A DNA stretch of 12,670 bases, from NCBI GenBank assembly GCA_030765325.1, contig JAVCCT010000321.1:1-12670 (forward strand). The letters run 5' to 3'. This DNA comes from Candidatus Stygibacter frigidus (GTDB taxonomy: Bacteria; Cloacimonadota; Cloacimonadia; Cloacimonadales; TCS61). Both the position numbers and the translations under genes were made by a program. The notes beneath the pieces are model-generated. The model had not been told where the DNA came from and ran no database searches. It was given only the letters and a program-made list of their open reading frames with translations. This document shows, piece after piece, positions 1 to 6,784 of this stretch. Numbering within the stretch: the first letter of the stretch is position 1; each line of letters opens with the position of its first letter.

Positions 1-61
1 AGTTAACTATAGAATTCGGAGGATTTCGCATCAAGGATATAAGTGATTGTATTTCTTCCAG

Positions 62-646
62 TTACGACAAGTCGGAAATATCAGTAATAATCAGATCATT
101 AATATCCCGTTTAGGTACATGATGAATCTGGTTTTGATCCCGCCAGTATTTGATGTCATTATTTTGAACATGATCAAGCTGGATCTTTTCCACTGGTTTA
201 CCAATAGCGATCACCAGTTCAATCTCGTATTGAGAAGGAATCTTTAACAACTCTTTAAGTCTTGCTCTATCTACTGAGCCAAACATACACCCACCCAGAC
301 CGGCTTCTACTGCTCCCAAAAGAATACTCTGACAGGCAATTCCCGTGTCATGACCAATATATGCAGTCATATCTGCTGGTCTAAGGATCATGATATATGC
401 AGAAGGTCTTTCTTCCGGGATTGGATGCTGCCAGTCAGTGAGGTAACCCGCCCATTTTATACAGGTAAAAACATCATTATTTTTGGAGTTGGTATTAGTA
501 AGATAAAAACGTAGAACTTGCCTGTTTGAAGCAGAACCGGAGAGTCTGGCAAGATCAATCAGTGAAATAAGAGTATCTTGTGAGATAGTATGAGAATTAT
601 CAAAGCGACGATAACTGCGGTTTTTAGTGATTAAATCCTTAATCAT
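62..646 (-). CDS. Nitroreductase family protein (FMN-dependent oxidoreductase)
   Basis: A 194-residue protein of the FMN-binding nitroreductase family; cytoplasmic, using NAD(P)H to reduce nitro, quinone or related compounds. The physiological substrate cannot be read from the sequence. Visible family signs: the N-terminal RSYRRF motif (residues 10-15), where basic residues contact the FMN phosphate; SGSASNRQ (36-43), the usual S-x-x-N-x-Q-type flavin segment; and the helix HDTGIACQSILLGAVEAGLG (99-118), followed by GCMFGS, the conserved core that contacts the isoalloxazine ring. The length is normal for the short subfamily. The ATG at 646 follows AGGAG with a 5-nt gap. This Shine-Dalgarno lies in the 14-bp gap after the upstream patB-like gene, so the two are probably co-transcribed and this looks like the last gene of the run that begins at 5490. 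Family assignment is firm; specific function is open. Confidence 0.9.
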   Translation of the reverse strand: MIKDLITKNRSYRRFDNSHTISQDTLISLIDLARLSGSASNRQVLRFYLTNTNSKNNDVFTCIKWAGYLTDWQHPIPEERPSAYIMILRPADMTAYIGHDTGIACQSILLGAVEAGLGGCMFGSVDRARLKELLKIPSQYEIELVIAIGKPVEKIQLDHVQNNDIKYWRDQNQIHHVPKRDINDLIITDISDLS

Positions 647-660
647 AACATCTCCTAATC

Positions 661-1896
661 TCAGTCACAATCATCAATTTTCTGGTTATCAATATTAAGC
701 TTCTCAAATTTGAAATCCACTTCAATAAGCTTATTTACGGCATTCTTTAGCTGGCATAGGGCTTTTTCAAGAAGCTGGCGTGTACAGGCAAAATTAAGAC
801 GCATAAAACCCTCCCCTTCTTCTCCATACTTTGTGCCATTATCAAGTCCTAATCCCGCTACATGCACCAAAAATAATTGCAGCTCATCCTGATTCAATTT
901 AAGATTTTTGAGATCAAGCCAGGCAAGATAGGTCCCCTGAGGTTTATACAGTTTGATCAATGGAATATTTAGGTTGATATAATCTATAATGAAATCACGA
1001 TTTACTTGAAGATATTGCTTAACTTCCTGCAGCCAGGGGTTTCCCATACTATATGCAGTCTGAGCGGCAGTTATCCCAAATATATTTGCTGCCATCAGAT
1101 GATAGGCAAGAAATGTGTCTCTTATCTTTTCCCGAAGTTCCTCATTTTCAGCAATAATAAAGCTGATGCTTAAGCCGGAAACATTAAAGGTTTTACCTGG
1201 AGATATGCAGGTGATAGTATTTTCAGAAACTTCTGGAGAGAGCGAAGCGATGGGGATGTGAACTGATTCTGAATATATTAGATCAGAATGAATTTCATCT
1301 GAGACGATGATCGTGCTATACTTAAGACACAACTGAGTAAGCTTCAGTAATTCATCTTTTCGCCAAACTCTTCCGACTGGATTATGGGGTGAGCAGAAGA
1401 TAAGCAGTTTTATTCCCTGGGCAAGTTTGGACTCAATATCAGAGAAATCCATGACAAATTCTGATTCCTTTTCTATCATGGAAGAACTTACAATCTGTCT
1501 GCCAGTATCATTAATTGCTACAAAGAACTGACTGTAAACAGGAGTAATGATCAATATTTTATCTTCCGGCTGACTAAAAGTTCTAATTATCAGATTAAGG
1601 GATGTTACTACGCTGGTGCTGTTCAGAAGCCAGTCTTTTTTAATTATCCAGTTATTATGCGAATTCTGCCAGTCAATAAAAGCCTGAAAATAATCAGCAT
1701 CTCTAAAAGTGTAGCCATAGAGTGGATGTTGAGCGCGTTCAATGATGCTTTGCTCGATCAAGGGATCAGTAGGCAGGTCCATATCAGCTACCCACATGGA
1801 AATAACATCTTTTTTATTATAAATTTCTTTATTCAAATCCCATTTAAAGCAATTTGTATTATGACGATCATAGATTTTATCGAAATCTCTTTTCAT
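661..1896 (-). CDS. MalY/PatB-type PLP-dependent aminotransferase (probable cystathionine beta-lyase)
   Basis: A 411-residue fold-type I PLP enzyme of the MalY/PatB group. Known members cleave the C-S bond of cystathionine or cysteine (beta-elimination to pyruvate, ammonia and a thiol); some have regulatory roles, as MalY does in E. coli. Motifs in order: WVADMD (35-40) and YGYT (60-63), both typical of this group rather than of ordinary aminotransferases; SPHNPVGRVW (169-178) with the PLP-contacting Asn172; SDEIHSDL (199-206) with Asp200; and SPGKTFNVSGL (232-242) with the Schiff-base lysine Lys235. The C-terminus runs on in a charged tail of about 20 residues ending DDCD. The ATG at 1896 is preceded by AGAGGA. 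It starts 12 bp after galE and ends 14 bp before the nitroreductase gene. Position behind aspartokinase and Asd fits a role in methionine or cysteine metabolism, but that is inference. Confidence 0.88.
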   Translation of the reverse strand: MKRDFDKIYDRHNTNCFKWDLNKEIYNKKDVISMWVADMDLPTDPLIEQSIIERAQHPLYGYTFRDADYFQAFIDWQNSHNNWIIKKDWLLNSTSVVTSLNLIIRTFSQPEDKILIITPVYSQFFVAINDTGRQIVSSSMIEKESEFVMDFSDIESKLAQGIKLLIFCSPHNPVGRVWRKDELLKLTQLCLKYSTIIVSDEIHSDLIYSESVHIPIASLSPEVSENTITCISPGKTFNVSGLSISFIIAENEELREKIRDTFLAYHLMAANIFGITAAQTAYSMGNPWLQEVKQYLQVNRDFIIDYINLNIPLIKLYKPQGTYLAWLDLKNLKLNQDELQLFLVHVAGLGLDNGTKYGEEGEGFMRLNFACTRQLLEKALCQLKNAVNKLIEVDFKFEKLNIDNQKIDDCD

Positions 1897-1908
1897 AGTT
1901 CCTCTTTA

Positions 1909-2916
1909 TTAGAATCCTTCAGGATTTTGTGACTGCCAGTTCCAGGTATCACGGCACATGGTTAATATATCTTTTTCAGCAGACCAGTTTAATTCATTAT
2001 TAGCAAGACTGGGATCAGCATAAATAGAAGCAACATCTCCAGCTCTTCGGGATACTATTTTATACGGGATCTCTTTACCTGATGCTTTTTCGAAGGCATC
2101 AATTATTTCCAGCACGCTATAGCCTTTACCTGTACCAAGATTATAAGTTACTACACCTGGGTGAGTATTTAATTTCTGTAAAGCTTTCAAGTGACCTTGA
2201 GCCAGATCCACTACATGAATATAATCTCTTACTCCAGTACCATCAGGGGTATTATAATCATTACCAAACACACTTAATTTTGGTAACTTACCAACCGCTA
2301 CCTGAGCGATATAGGGCAATAAATTATTAGGGATACCATTGGGATCCTCCCCAATTCTACCTGAAATATGAGCTCCAATCGGATTAAAGTAGCGCAATAA
2401 TGCAATATCCCACTTCGGATCAGACATATATAGATCCTTTAAAATATCTTCTATCATTGATTTAGTTCTGCCATATGGATTTGTTGGCTGAACCGGGAAA
2501 TCTTCTTTGATTGGCACTTTATGAGGATTACCATACACAGTAGCGGAAGAAGAAAAAACAATTTTCTTTACATTATATTTTTGCATGTATTCAAGCAGAT
2601 TCAATGTGCCAGTAATATTATTATGATAATAAAGCAGCGGTTTTTCAACTGATTCACCAACTGCCTTTAATCCAGCAAAATGGATAACTGCATCATATTG
2701 ATTATTTTTGAAAATTTCTTCAAGTGCTATTTTATCAAGCAGATCTTCCTGGAAAAATGTGATTTTTTTGTTACTGATCTCCTGTATTCTGATAATTGAC
2801 TCTTTTTTGCTATTGATGAGATTATCAACAATAGAAACCTTATTACCAGCCAGAAGAAGTTCCAAAGCAGTATGACTGCCGATGTATCCTGCTCCTCCTG
2901 TAATTAGAACATTCAT
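1909..2916 (-). CDS. galE: UDP-glucose 4-epimerase
   Basis: A 335-residue extended short-chain dehydrogenase that interconverts UDP-glucose and UDP-galactose (possibly also the N-acetyl forms) using bound NAD. The N-terminal Rossmann motif TGGAGYIGSH (6-15) is intact. HFAGLKAVGES (79-89) is the usual GalE cofactor segment. SSSATVYG (122-129) carries the catalytic Ser, and YGRTK (148-152) gives the Tyr148/Lys152 pair. The later RYFNPIGAH stretch is the sugar-nucleotide-binding region characteristic of GalE. Length is exactly in the family range. The ATG at 2916 shares ATGA with the aspartokinase stop (4-bp overlap) and has its own AAGGAG. A sugar-nucleotide gene in the middle of an aspartate-pathway run is unusual; it probably supplies UDP-galactose for envelope polysaccharides. 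No other galactose-pathway gene lies in the window. Confidence 0.96.
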   Translation of the reverse strand: MNVLITGGAGYIGSHTALELLLAGNKVSIVDNLINSKKESIIRIQEISNKKITFFQEDLLDKIALEEIFKNNQYDAVIHFAGLKAVGESVEKPLLYYHNNITGTLNLLEYMQKYNVKKIVFSSSATVYGNPHKVPIKEDFPVQPTNPYGRTKSMIEDILKDLYMSDPKWDIALLRYFNPIGAHISGRIGEDPNGIPNNLLPYIAQVAVGKLPKLSVFGNDYNTPDGTGVRDYIHVVDLAQGHLKALQKLNTHPGVVTYNLGTGKGYSVLEIIDAFEKASGKEIPYKIVSRRAGDVASIYADPSLANNELNWSAEKDILTMCRDTWNWQSQNPEGF

Positions 2917-4091
2917 GATTTCTCCTTCAAATCAAAAGCATTGTGAATGATATTTAAAGCTCTAATCTCGTCAAATTCTTTTATCAGGCATGAGATAGTT
3001 GAATATGAATCCGTAGCTATTTCAATATTTATATTTTCCGATTCCAGGCATTTGGTTAGTTTTGACATTACGCCTGGTTGACCTGTCATCCCTGAACCAG
3101 TGACTGTAATTTTACAAAAGCCTCTTTTTAAATTACTCTTTACATCAAATTTATCAAGTATTGATACAGCAAAATTATATTTCTCTTCTATAACAAATGA
3201 AATCTTTCCTTGAACTACACTAATAAAATCCAGACTGATCCTGGAATCAGAAAATGCTGAAAATATCTCAGCAATGCCAGAACTGGTAGAAATCTCAATT
3301 GTAACCAGCGAAAGAGCAGATTTTGAAGTTACTGCTGTCACGGGTTTATTTTTTGAGCAGGGTTGAATGCAAGTACCATGTTCGCCAGTCCAGGTATTTC
3401 CAAGTAGAAGTGGGATTTCCTGATCTGATAGTTGTCTGATTGCTGGATTATGAACAATTTGAGCTCCATTGCCTGATAGCTCAGCAATTTCATTATAATC
3501 CAGAGTCTTTAGGATCTGAGCATCTTTTACTTTATGAGGATCAGCAGTATATAAACCTTCTACATCTTTGAATAATTCTAATTGACAGGCTTCCAAAGCC
3601 CGAGCTATAAGAGCAGCAGTGGTATCACTTCCACCTCTTCCCAGAGTGGTAATCTCACCTGTTGCTGTTATCCCTTGAAAACCGCAAATAACTGGTATAA
3701 TTCCTTTTTTGATCTCTTCTATAATCTTTGAAGGGTTTACATTCTCTACTTTTGCCTCAGAATATAAATTATTAGTTAGAATACCAGCCTGCCAGCCTGT
3801 TAGAGCAATTGCAGGATATCCTGACTCGATTAATTCTTCAGCCAGCAGGGTAGCTGAGATAATCTCACCACAGGAAGAAATCAATGCTTTATGCCTTTCA
3901 CTGCCTGCTTCTGGCAATATATTTAAAAGATTATCGGTAGAATATGGATCTCCTTTTCTTCCCATAGCTGATACCACTACAACAGGGAACAGATCAGATT
4001 CAAGTCTTGATTTGATAATATTAATTACTTTCTTCCGAATTTCTATAGTTTTGAGAGAATTTCCGCCAAATTTAAGTACTGAAATTTTCAT
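2913..4091 (-). CDS. lysC: Aspartate kinase (monofunctional, DapG-like, with C-terminal ACT domains)
   Basis: A 392-residue enzyme that phosphorylates L-aspartate to aspartyl-4-phosphate, the entry step to diaminopimelate/lysine, threonine and methionine. The catalytic domain shows KFGGNS (7-12; the family norm is KFGGTS or KFGGSS, so Asn at position 5 of the motif is a variant), SAMGRKGDPY (41-50, strongly reminiscent of Bacillus DapG), GRGGSDTTAA (151-160) and FKDVEGLYTADP (174-185). From about residue 260 to the end lie two ACT-type regulatory modules, the second marked by GMTGQPGVMSKL and ATDSYSTISCLI. This arrangement normally means feedback inhibition by an end-product amino acid; which one cannot be told here. 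The ATG at 4091 overlaps the asd stop by 4 bp and I see no good Shine-Dalgarno before it (only AAGAACC), so it is probably translated by coupling to asd. The gene symbol could equally be dapG. Confidence 0.95.
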   Translation of the reverse strand: MKISVLKFGGNSLKTIEIRKKVINIIKSRLESDLFPVVVVSAMGRKGDPYSTDNLLNILPEAGSERHKALISSCGEIISATLLAEELIESGYPAIALTGWQAGILTNNLYSEAKVENVNPSKIIEEIKKGIIPVICGFQGITATGEITTLGRGGSDTTAALIARALEACQLELFKDVEGLYTADPHKVKDAQILKTLDYNEIAELSGNGAQIVHNPAIRQLSDQEIPLLLGNTWTGEHGTCIQPCSKNKPVTAVTSKSALSLVTIEISTSSGIAEIFSAFSDSRISLDFISVVQGKISFVIEEKYNFAVSILDKFDVKSNLKRGFCKITVTGSGMTGQPGVMSKLTKCLESENINIEIATDSYSTISCLIKEFDEIRALNIIHNAFDLKEKS

Positions 4092-5107
4092 ATTAAGTGG
4101 TTCTTTATCATATAATCAGCAATCTGAACCGCGTTGAGAGCAGCACCCTTTCTGAGATTATTAGAAACTACCCATAAACTTATCCAGTCATCACCGAGTA
4201 GATCCTGTCGAACACGTCCCACAAGGGTATTATCATTGCTTTCCGAATTGAGGGAAGTGGGGTAGAGGTTAGAATTTGGGTCATCCATGATCTGAAGATT
4301 TGGTGTGTTATTGAGGATTTTGCGCACCTGGTCAGGAGAAACTGGTTTCTGAAATTGAAGCTGGACTGATTCTGAATGTCCATAGACAACCGGCACCCTG
4401 ACAGCAGTAGCAGTAATTGCCAGATCAGGAAACGATAGGATTTTCCTGGTTTCCTGAATGATTTTCATCTCCTCTCCGGTATAGCCATTCTCGTTGAATA
4501 CATCAATTTGAGGAATCACATTACCTGCTATCTGGTAAGGGAAATGTCTAATTTCCAAAGGGAGTCCTTCAATTTGTGCTTTCAATTGGTTTTCTAATTC
4601 TTCTATTCCCTTTTTACCAGCACCTGAAACCGACTGATATGTATTCACAATAACTCTTTTAAGAGTGAATGCAGCGTGAAGAGGATGAAGAACCTGTACA
4701 AGCTGAATAGTTGAGCAATTAGGATTTCCTATGATCTGATGATGATTGTGGAGCGATTGGGGATTAACTTCTGGTACAACAAGCGGGACATCATCATCCA
4801 GGCGGAAAGCACTGCTGTTATCAATAAAAACCACACCCATTTTTCGTGCGAGAGGAGCCCAGATTTTACTTATTGCTGAGCCTGCACTGGCGAGACAAAT
4901 ATCGATATTTTTAAAACTTTCAGGACTTACTTCTTCCACCTTAAATCTTTTATCATCATATTTGAGGATAGAACCTGCAGATGAAGAACTTGCCAATAGT
5001 CTTAGTTCATTATAAGGAAGCTTTAATTGATGCACAATTTTGAGCATTTCTCTACCGACTGCCCCTGTGGCACCTAAGATAGCCAGATTATATTTGTGTT
5101 CCGGCAT
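4088..5107 (-). CDS. asd: Aspartate-semialdehyde dehydrogenase
   Basis: A 339-residue NADP-dependent enzyme that reduces aspartyl phosphate, the product of the next gene, to aspartate semialdehyde. The cofactor motif GATGAVG is at 12-18, and IDNSSAFR is at 95-102. The catalytic cysteine is Cys131 in GNPNCSTIQL. SVSGAGKKG (159-167) is the conserved flexible segment, Arg237 lies in TAVRVPV, and the catalytic base is probably His244 in VYGHSESVQL. These place it in the Gram-positive/archaeal-like Asd subgroup, with normal length. The ATG at 5107 has a strong AAGGAG three bases upstream. It shares one base with the TAA stop of the small membrane protein gene (TAATG) and its own stop overlaps the aspartokinase start. 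The asd-aspartokinase order is the same as in Bacillus (asd-dapG). Confidence 0.96.
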   Translation of the reverse strand: MPEHKYNLAILGATGAVGREMLKIVHQLKLPYNELRLLASSSSAGSILKYDDKRFKVEEVSPESFKNIDICLASAGSAISKIWAPLARKMGVVFIDNSSAFRLDDDVPLVVPEVNPQSLHNHHQIIGNPNCSTIQLVQVLHPLHAAFTLKRVIVNTYQSVSGAGKKGIEELENQLKAQIEGLPLEIRHFPYQIAGNVIPQIDVFNENGYTGEEMKIIQETRKILSFPDLAITATAVRVPVVYGHSESVQLQFQKPVSPDQVRKILNNTPNLQIMDDPNSNLYPTSLNSESNDNTLVGRVRQDLLGDDWISLWVVSNNLRKGAALNAVQIADYMIKNHLI

Positions 5108-5490
5108 TATCTCCTTCTACCTCTCTTTTCTTCACAAACACCGATCACTACACCCAAAATGGGATATATCAGGAATATGGAACCAATATTGATGGCATAT
5201 TCTAAGAGAAGCTGCCCATTATAGGCGACAAAATATATACCAGAAAGTGTGAAATTGATAAGAAACCAGATAATCCCTATCACAATGCCAACAGATACAG
5301 TTACTTTATTTCTTTTTTGAAGATAGCCGTTCATAAGATTATTTGAGTAATCTATAAAAGCAATTGATCCTGCTAACAAATAAAGGATGAATTTAAATCC
5401 CGAAGGTAATTCAGGAAAGATAAATTCATTGAATATAAATGGCATTAACCAGGCAATGACCCCATTAAAAATAGCTTTAATCCAATTCAT
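5107..5490 (-). CDS. Small multi-pass membrane protein of unknown function
   Basis: A 127-residue protein that I do not recognise. It is very hydrophobic, with three to four likely membrane helices: about 6-24 (weaker), 32-49 (FKFILYLLAGSIAFI region), 64-90 and 96-118. It ends with the basic tail EEKRGRRR, which by the positive-inside rule suggests a cytoplasmic C-terminus. There are no conserved catalytic residues that I can name. Its TAA stop overlaps the asd ATG by one base, so the two are very likely transcribed together and may be translationally coupled. The proposed ATG at 5490 has no Shine-Dalgarno; the sequence immediately upstream is AT-rich (CATATTATAAAATT) behind a perfect palindrome. 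Met17 is an alternative start but would remove much of the first hydrophobic segment. It may be a transporter subunit or a membrane anchor; both are guesses. Confidence 0.75.
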   Translation of the reverse strand: MNWIKAIFNGVIAWLMPFIFNEFIFPELPSGFKFILYLLAGSIAFIDYSNNLMNGYLQKRNKVTVSVGIVIGIIWFLINFTLSGIYFVAYNGQLLLEYAINIGSIFLIYPILGVVIGVCEEKRGRRR

Positions 5491-5496
5491 AATTTT

Positions 5497-5502
5497 ATAA
5501 TA
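5497..5502 (-). promoter_or_regulatory. Possible -10 box (TATTAT) just before the membrane protein gene
   Basis: On the minus strand TATTAT reads from 5502 to 5497, then six bases (AAAATT) and the ATG at 5490. This spacing would put a transcription start on or next to the A of the start codon, as in leaderless mRNAs, and would explain why no Shine-Dalgarno is present. There is no recognisable -35 element; that position falls inside the palindrome at 5503-5526. AT-rich sequence produces such hexamers easily, so this is weak. Confidence 0.25.
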
Positions 5503-5526
5503 TGGGAGCAGAATATTCTGCTCCCA
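5503..5526 (-). terminator. Perfect 24-bp palindrome, terminator-like hairpin or operator
   Basis: The sequence TGGGAGCAGAAT is followed directly by its exact reverse complement. As RNA it would fold into a GC-rich stem of about 9-10 bp with a 4-nt AUAU loop. It begins 11 bases after the aminotransferase stop and ends 12 bases before the membrane protein ATG, exactly between the two transcription blocks. That position suits an intrinsic terminator, but the downstream minus-strand sequence (CATATTATAAAATT) has no T tract. The perfect symmetry also suits a dimeric repressor site over the promoter of the asd run. The palindrome is certain; its role is not. Confidence 0.45.
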
Positions 5527-5537
5527 CCCCTATTTAT

Positions 5538-6752
5538 TTACATCTCTTCCATTTCTTCACGAATTGCTTTTGCCAAACGCTTTACACCTTCACAAATCTG
5601 CGGTTTAGAAGAATAAGAGAAATTGATTCTTAGAGTATTCTTTCCTGAACCATCGCAATGGAATACATCTCCAGTGACGAAAGCTACGTTATTCTTGATA
5701 GCTCGTTGAAAAAGTTTTGCTGCGTCCATACCTTCTGGGAGATACATAAAGAGGAATAATCCGCCTTCTGGTTTTGTCCAGGTTACTTCTTTAGGCATTT
5801 CCTCATCAAAGCACTTCATCATCAGGGCTTTTTTCTCTTTATACATTGCAGTAGTCTTGATTAAATTTTCCTCAAAGTAGCCTTTTGCTAAAAATCTGGC
5901 AGAAATCTTTTGCACAAATGGTGAAGTACATAGATCAGTTGCCTGTTTGCCTACCACAAATTTATCTACAATGTCTTTATGGGCAATTATCCAGCCGATA
6001 CGAAATCCCGGAACAAATATTTTTGAGAATGTACCCATCGTAATTACCTGACCATTCCCATCAAGAACATATAGTGAAGTCTGATGTTCTCCCTCAAAAC
6101 GAAGTTCTTTATAGGGGCTATCCTCAACAATTAGCAGGTTATATTCATGAGCAATATCAATAATCTCTTGTCTTCTAAAATCTGGCATAGTCACACCCGC
6201 TGGATTTTGAAAATCAGGTATGATATAGACAAATTTTGGTTTCTTATTCTTTGCATCAAGATCTTCCACAACTTTTCTCAATAGATCTGAACGCATTCCG
6301 TGCTCATCAAATTTGATTCCTATCATCTCAGCACCATAAGAACTAAAGGCACTCAATCCACCCAGATATGAAGGCAATCCGCAAATTACAATATCTCCTC
6401 GATCAATAAACACCTTAGCTAAGAGATCAAGTCCCTGCTGGCTGGCAGTTGTGATAACCAGATTACCTATATCAATATCAAAATTCTGTTTCTTATAAAG
6501 CTTTACAAGCTCTTCTCTTAACGCAGGGTCACCTTCTGTGGCACCATACTGCAATGCACTGGCACCATCCTCATTAAGGACTTCCAGACAAATTTCTTTT
6601 AATTGCTCTATCGGGAATGTGTCTGGAGATGGTAATCCCCCGGCAAAAGAAATTATCTCCGGTCTTTGGGTAAGTTTGAGTAGTTCTCTGATAGCAGACC
6701 TTTTCATACCCAAAATGTTTGTTGATAGCATGGATTCAAGATTCTTGATCAT
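5538..6752 (-). CDS. PLP-dependent aminotransferase, class I/II (LysN/2-aminoadipate aminotransferase-like)
   Basis: A 404-residue fold-type I aminotransferase, cytoplasmic, moving an amino group between an amino acid and a 2-oxo acid. It resembles the LysN/MocR-domain branch: ISFAGGLPSPDTFP (34-47), LQYGATEGDPALRE (67-80), IPDFQNPAGVTM (178-189) with Asn183, VEDSPY (209-214) with Asp211 and Tyr214, GTFSKIFVPGFRIGW (240-254) with the Schiff-base Lys244 and phosphate-binding Arg251, and LRINFSYS (374-381) with Arg375 for the substrate carboxylate. There is no N-terminal winged-helix domain, so it is an enzyme and not a MocR regulator. Members of this branch accept 2-aminoadipate, aromatic or branched-chain amino acids; the substrate cannot be chosen from sequence. 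The ATG at 6752 follows AAGGAG. The gene starts 32 bp after hflX and is followed by the 24-bp palindrome. Confidence 0.9.
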   Translation of the reverse strand: MIKNLESMLSTNILGMKRSAIRELLKLTQRPEIISFAGGLPSPDTFPIEQLKEICLEVLNEDGASALQYGATEGDPALREELVKLYKKQNFDIDIGNLVITTASQQGLDLLAKVFIDRGDIVICGLPSYLGGLSAFSSYGAEMIGIKFDEHGMRSDLLRKVVEDLDAKNKKPKFVYIIPDFQNPAGVTMPDFRRQEIIDIAHEYNLLIVEDSPYKELRFEGEHQTSLYVLDGNGQVITMGTFSKIFVPGFRIGWIIAHKDIVDKFVVGKQATDLCTSPFVQKISARFLAKGYFEENLIKTTAMYKEKKALMMKCFDEEMPKEVTWTKPEGGLFLFMYLPEGMDAAKLFQRAIKNNVAFVTGDVFHCDGSGKNTLRINFSYSSKPQICEGVKRLAKAIREEMEEM

Positions 6753-6784
6753 AACATTCTCCTTTTTGCTTTTATATTTTTTCC

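Noticed and set aside
1..61. Open minus-strand frame after the nitroreductase TAA (about 20 codons to the window edge), and a possible ATG at 31
   Set aside because: Too short to judge. The ATG has no Shine-Dalgarno, and the nitroreductase ends at its normal place, so neither read-through nor a new gene is supported.
3709..4137. 142-codon plus-strand ORF opposite the aspartokinase gene
   Set aside because: It lies on the complementary strand of a well-supported gene, has no ribosome-binding site or recognisable motifs, and is explained as a shadow of the aspartokinase reading frame.
5490..5540. A lysine or other amino-acid riboswitch in front of the asd-aspartokinase run
   Set aside because: Only 47 bp separate the upstream stop from the first start codon, far too little for a lysine riboswitch, and only a simple palindrome is present.
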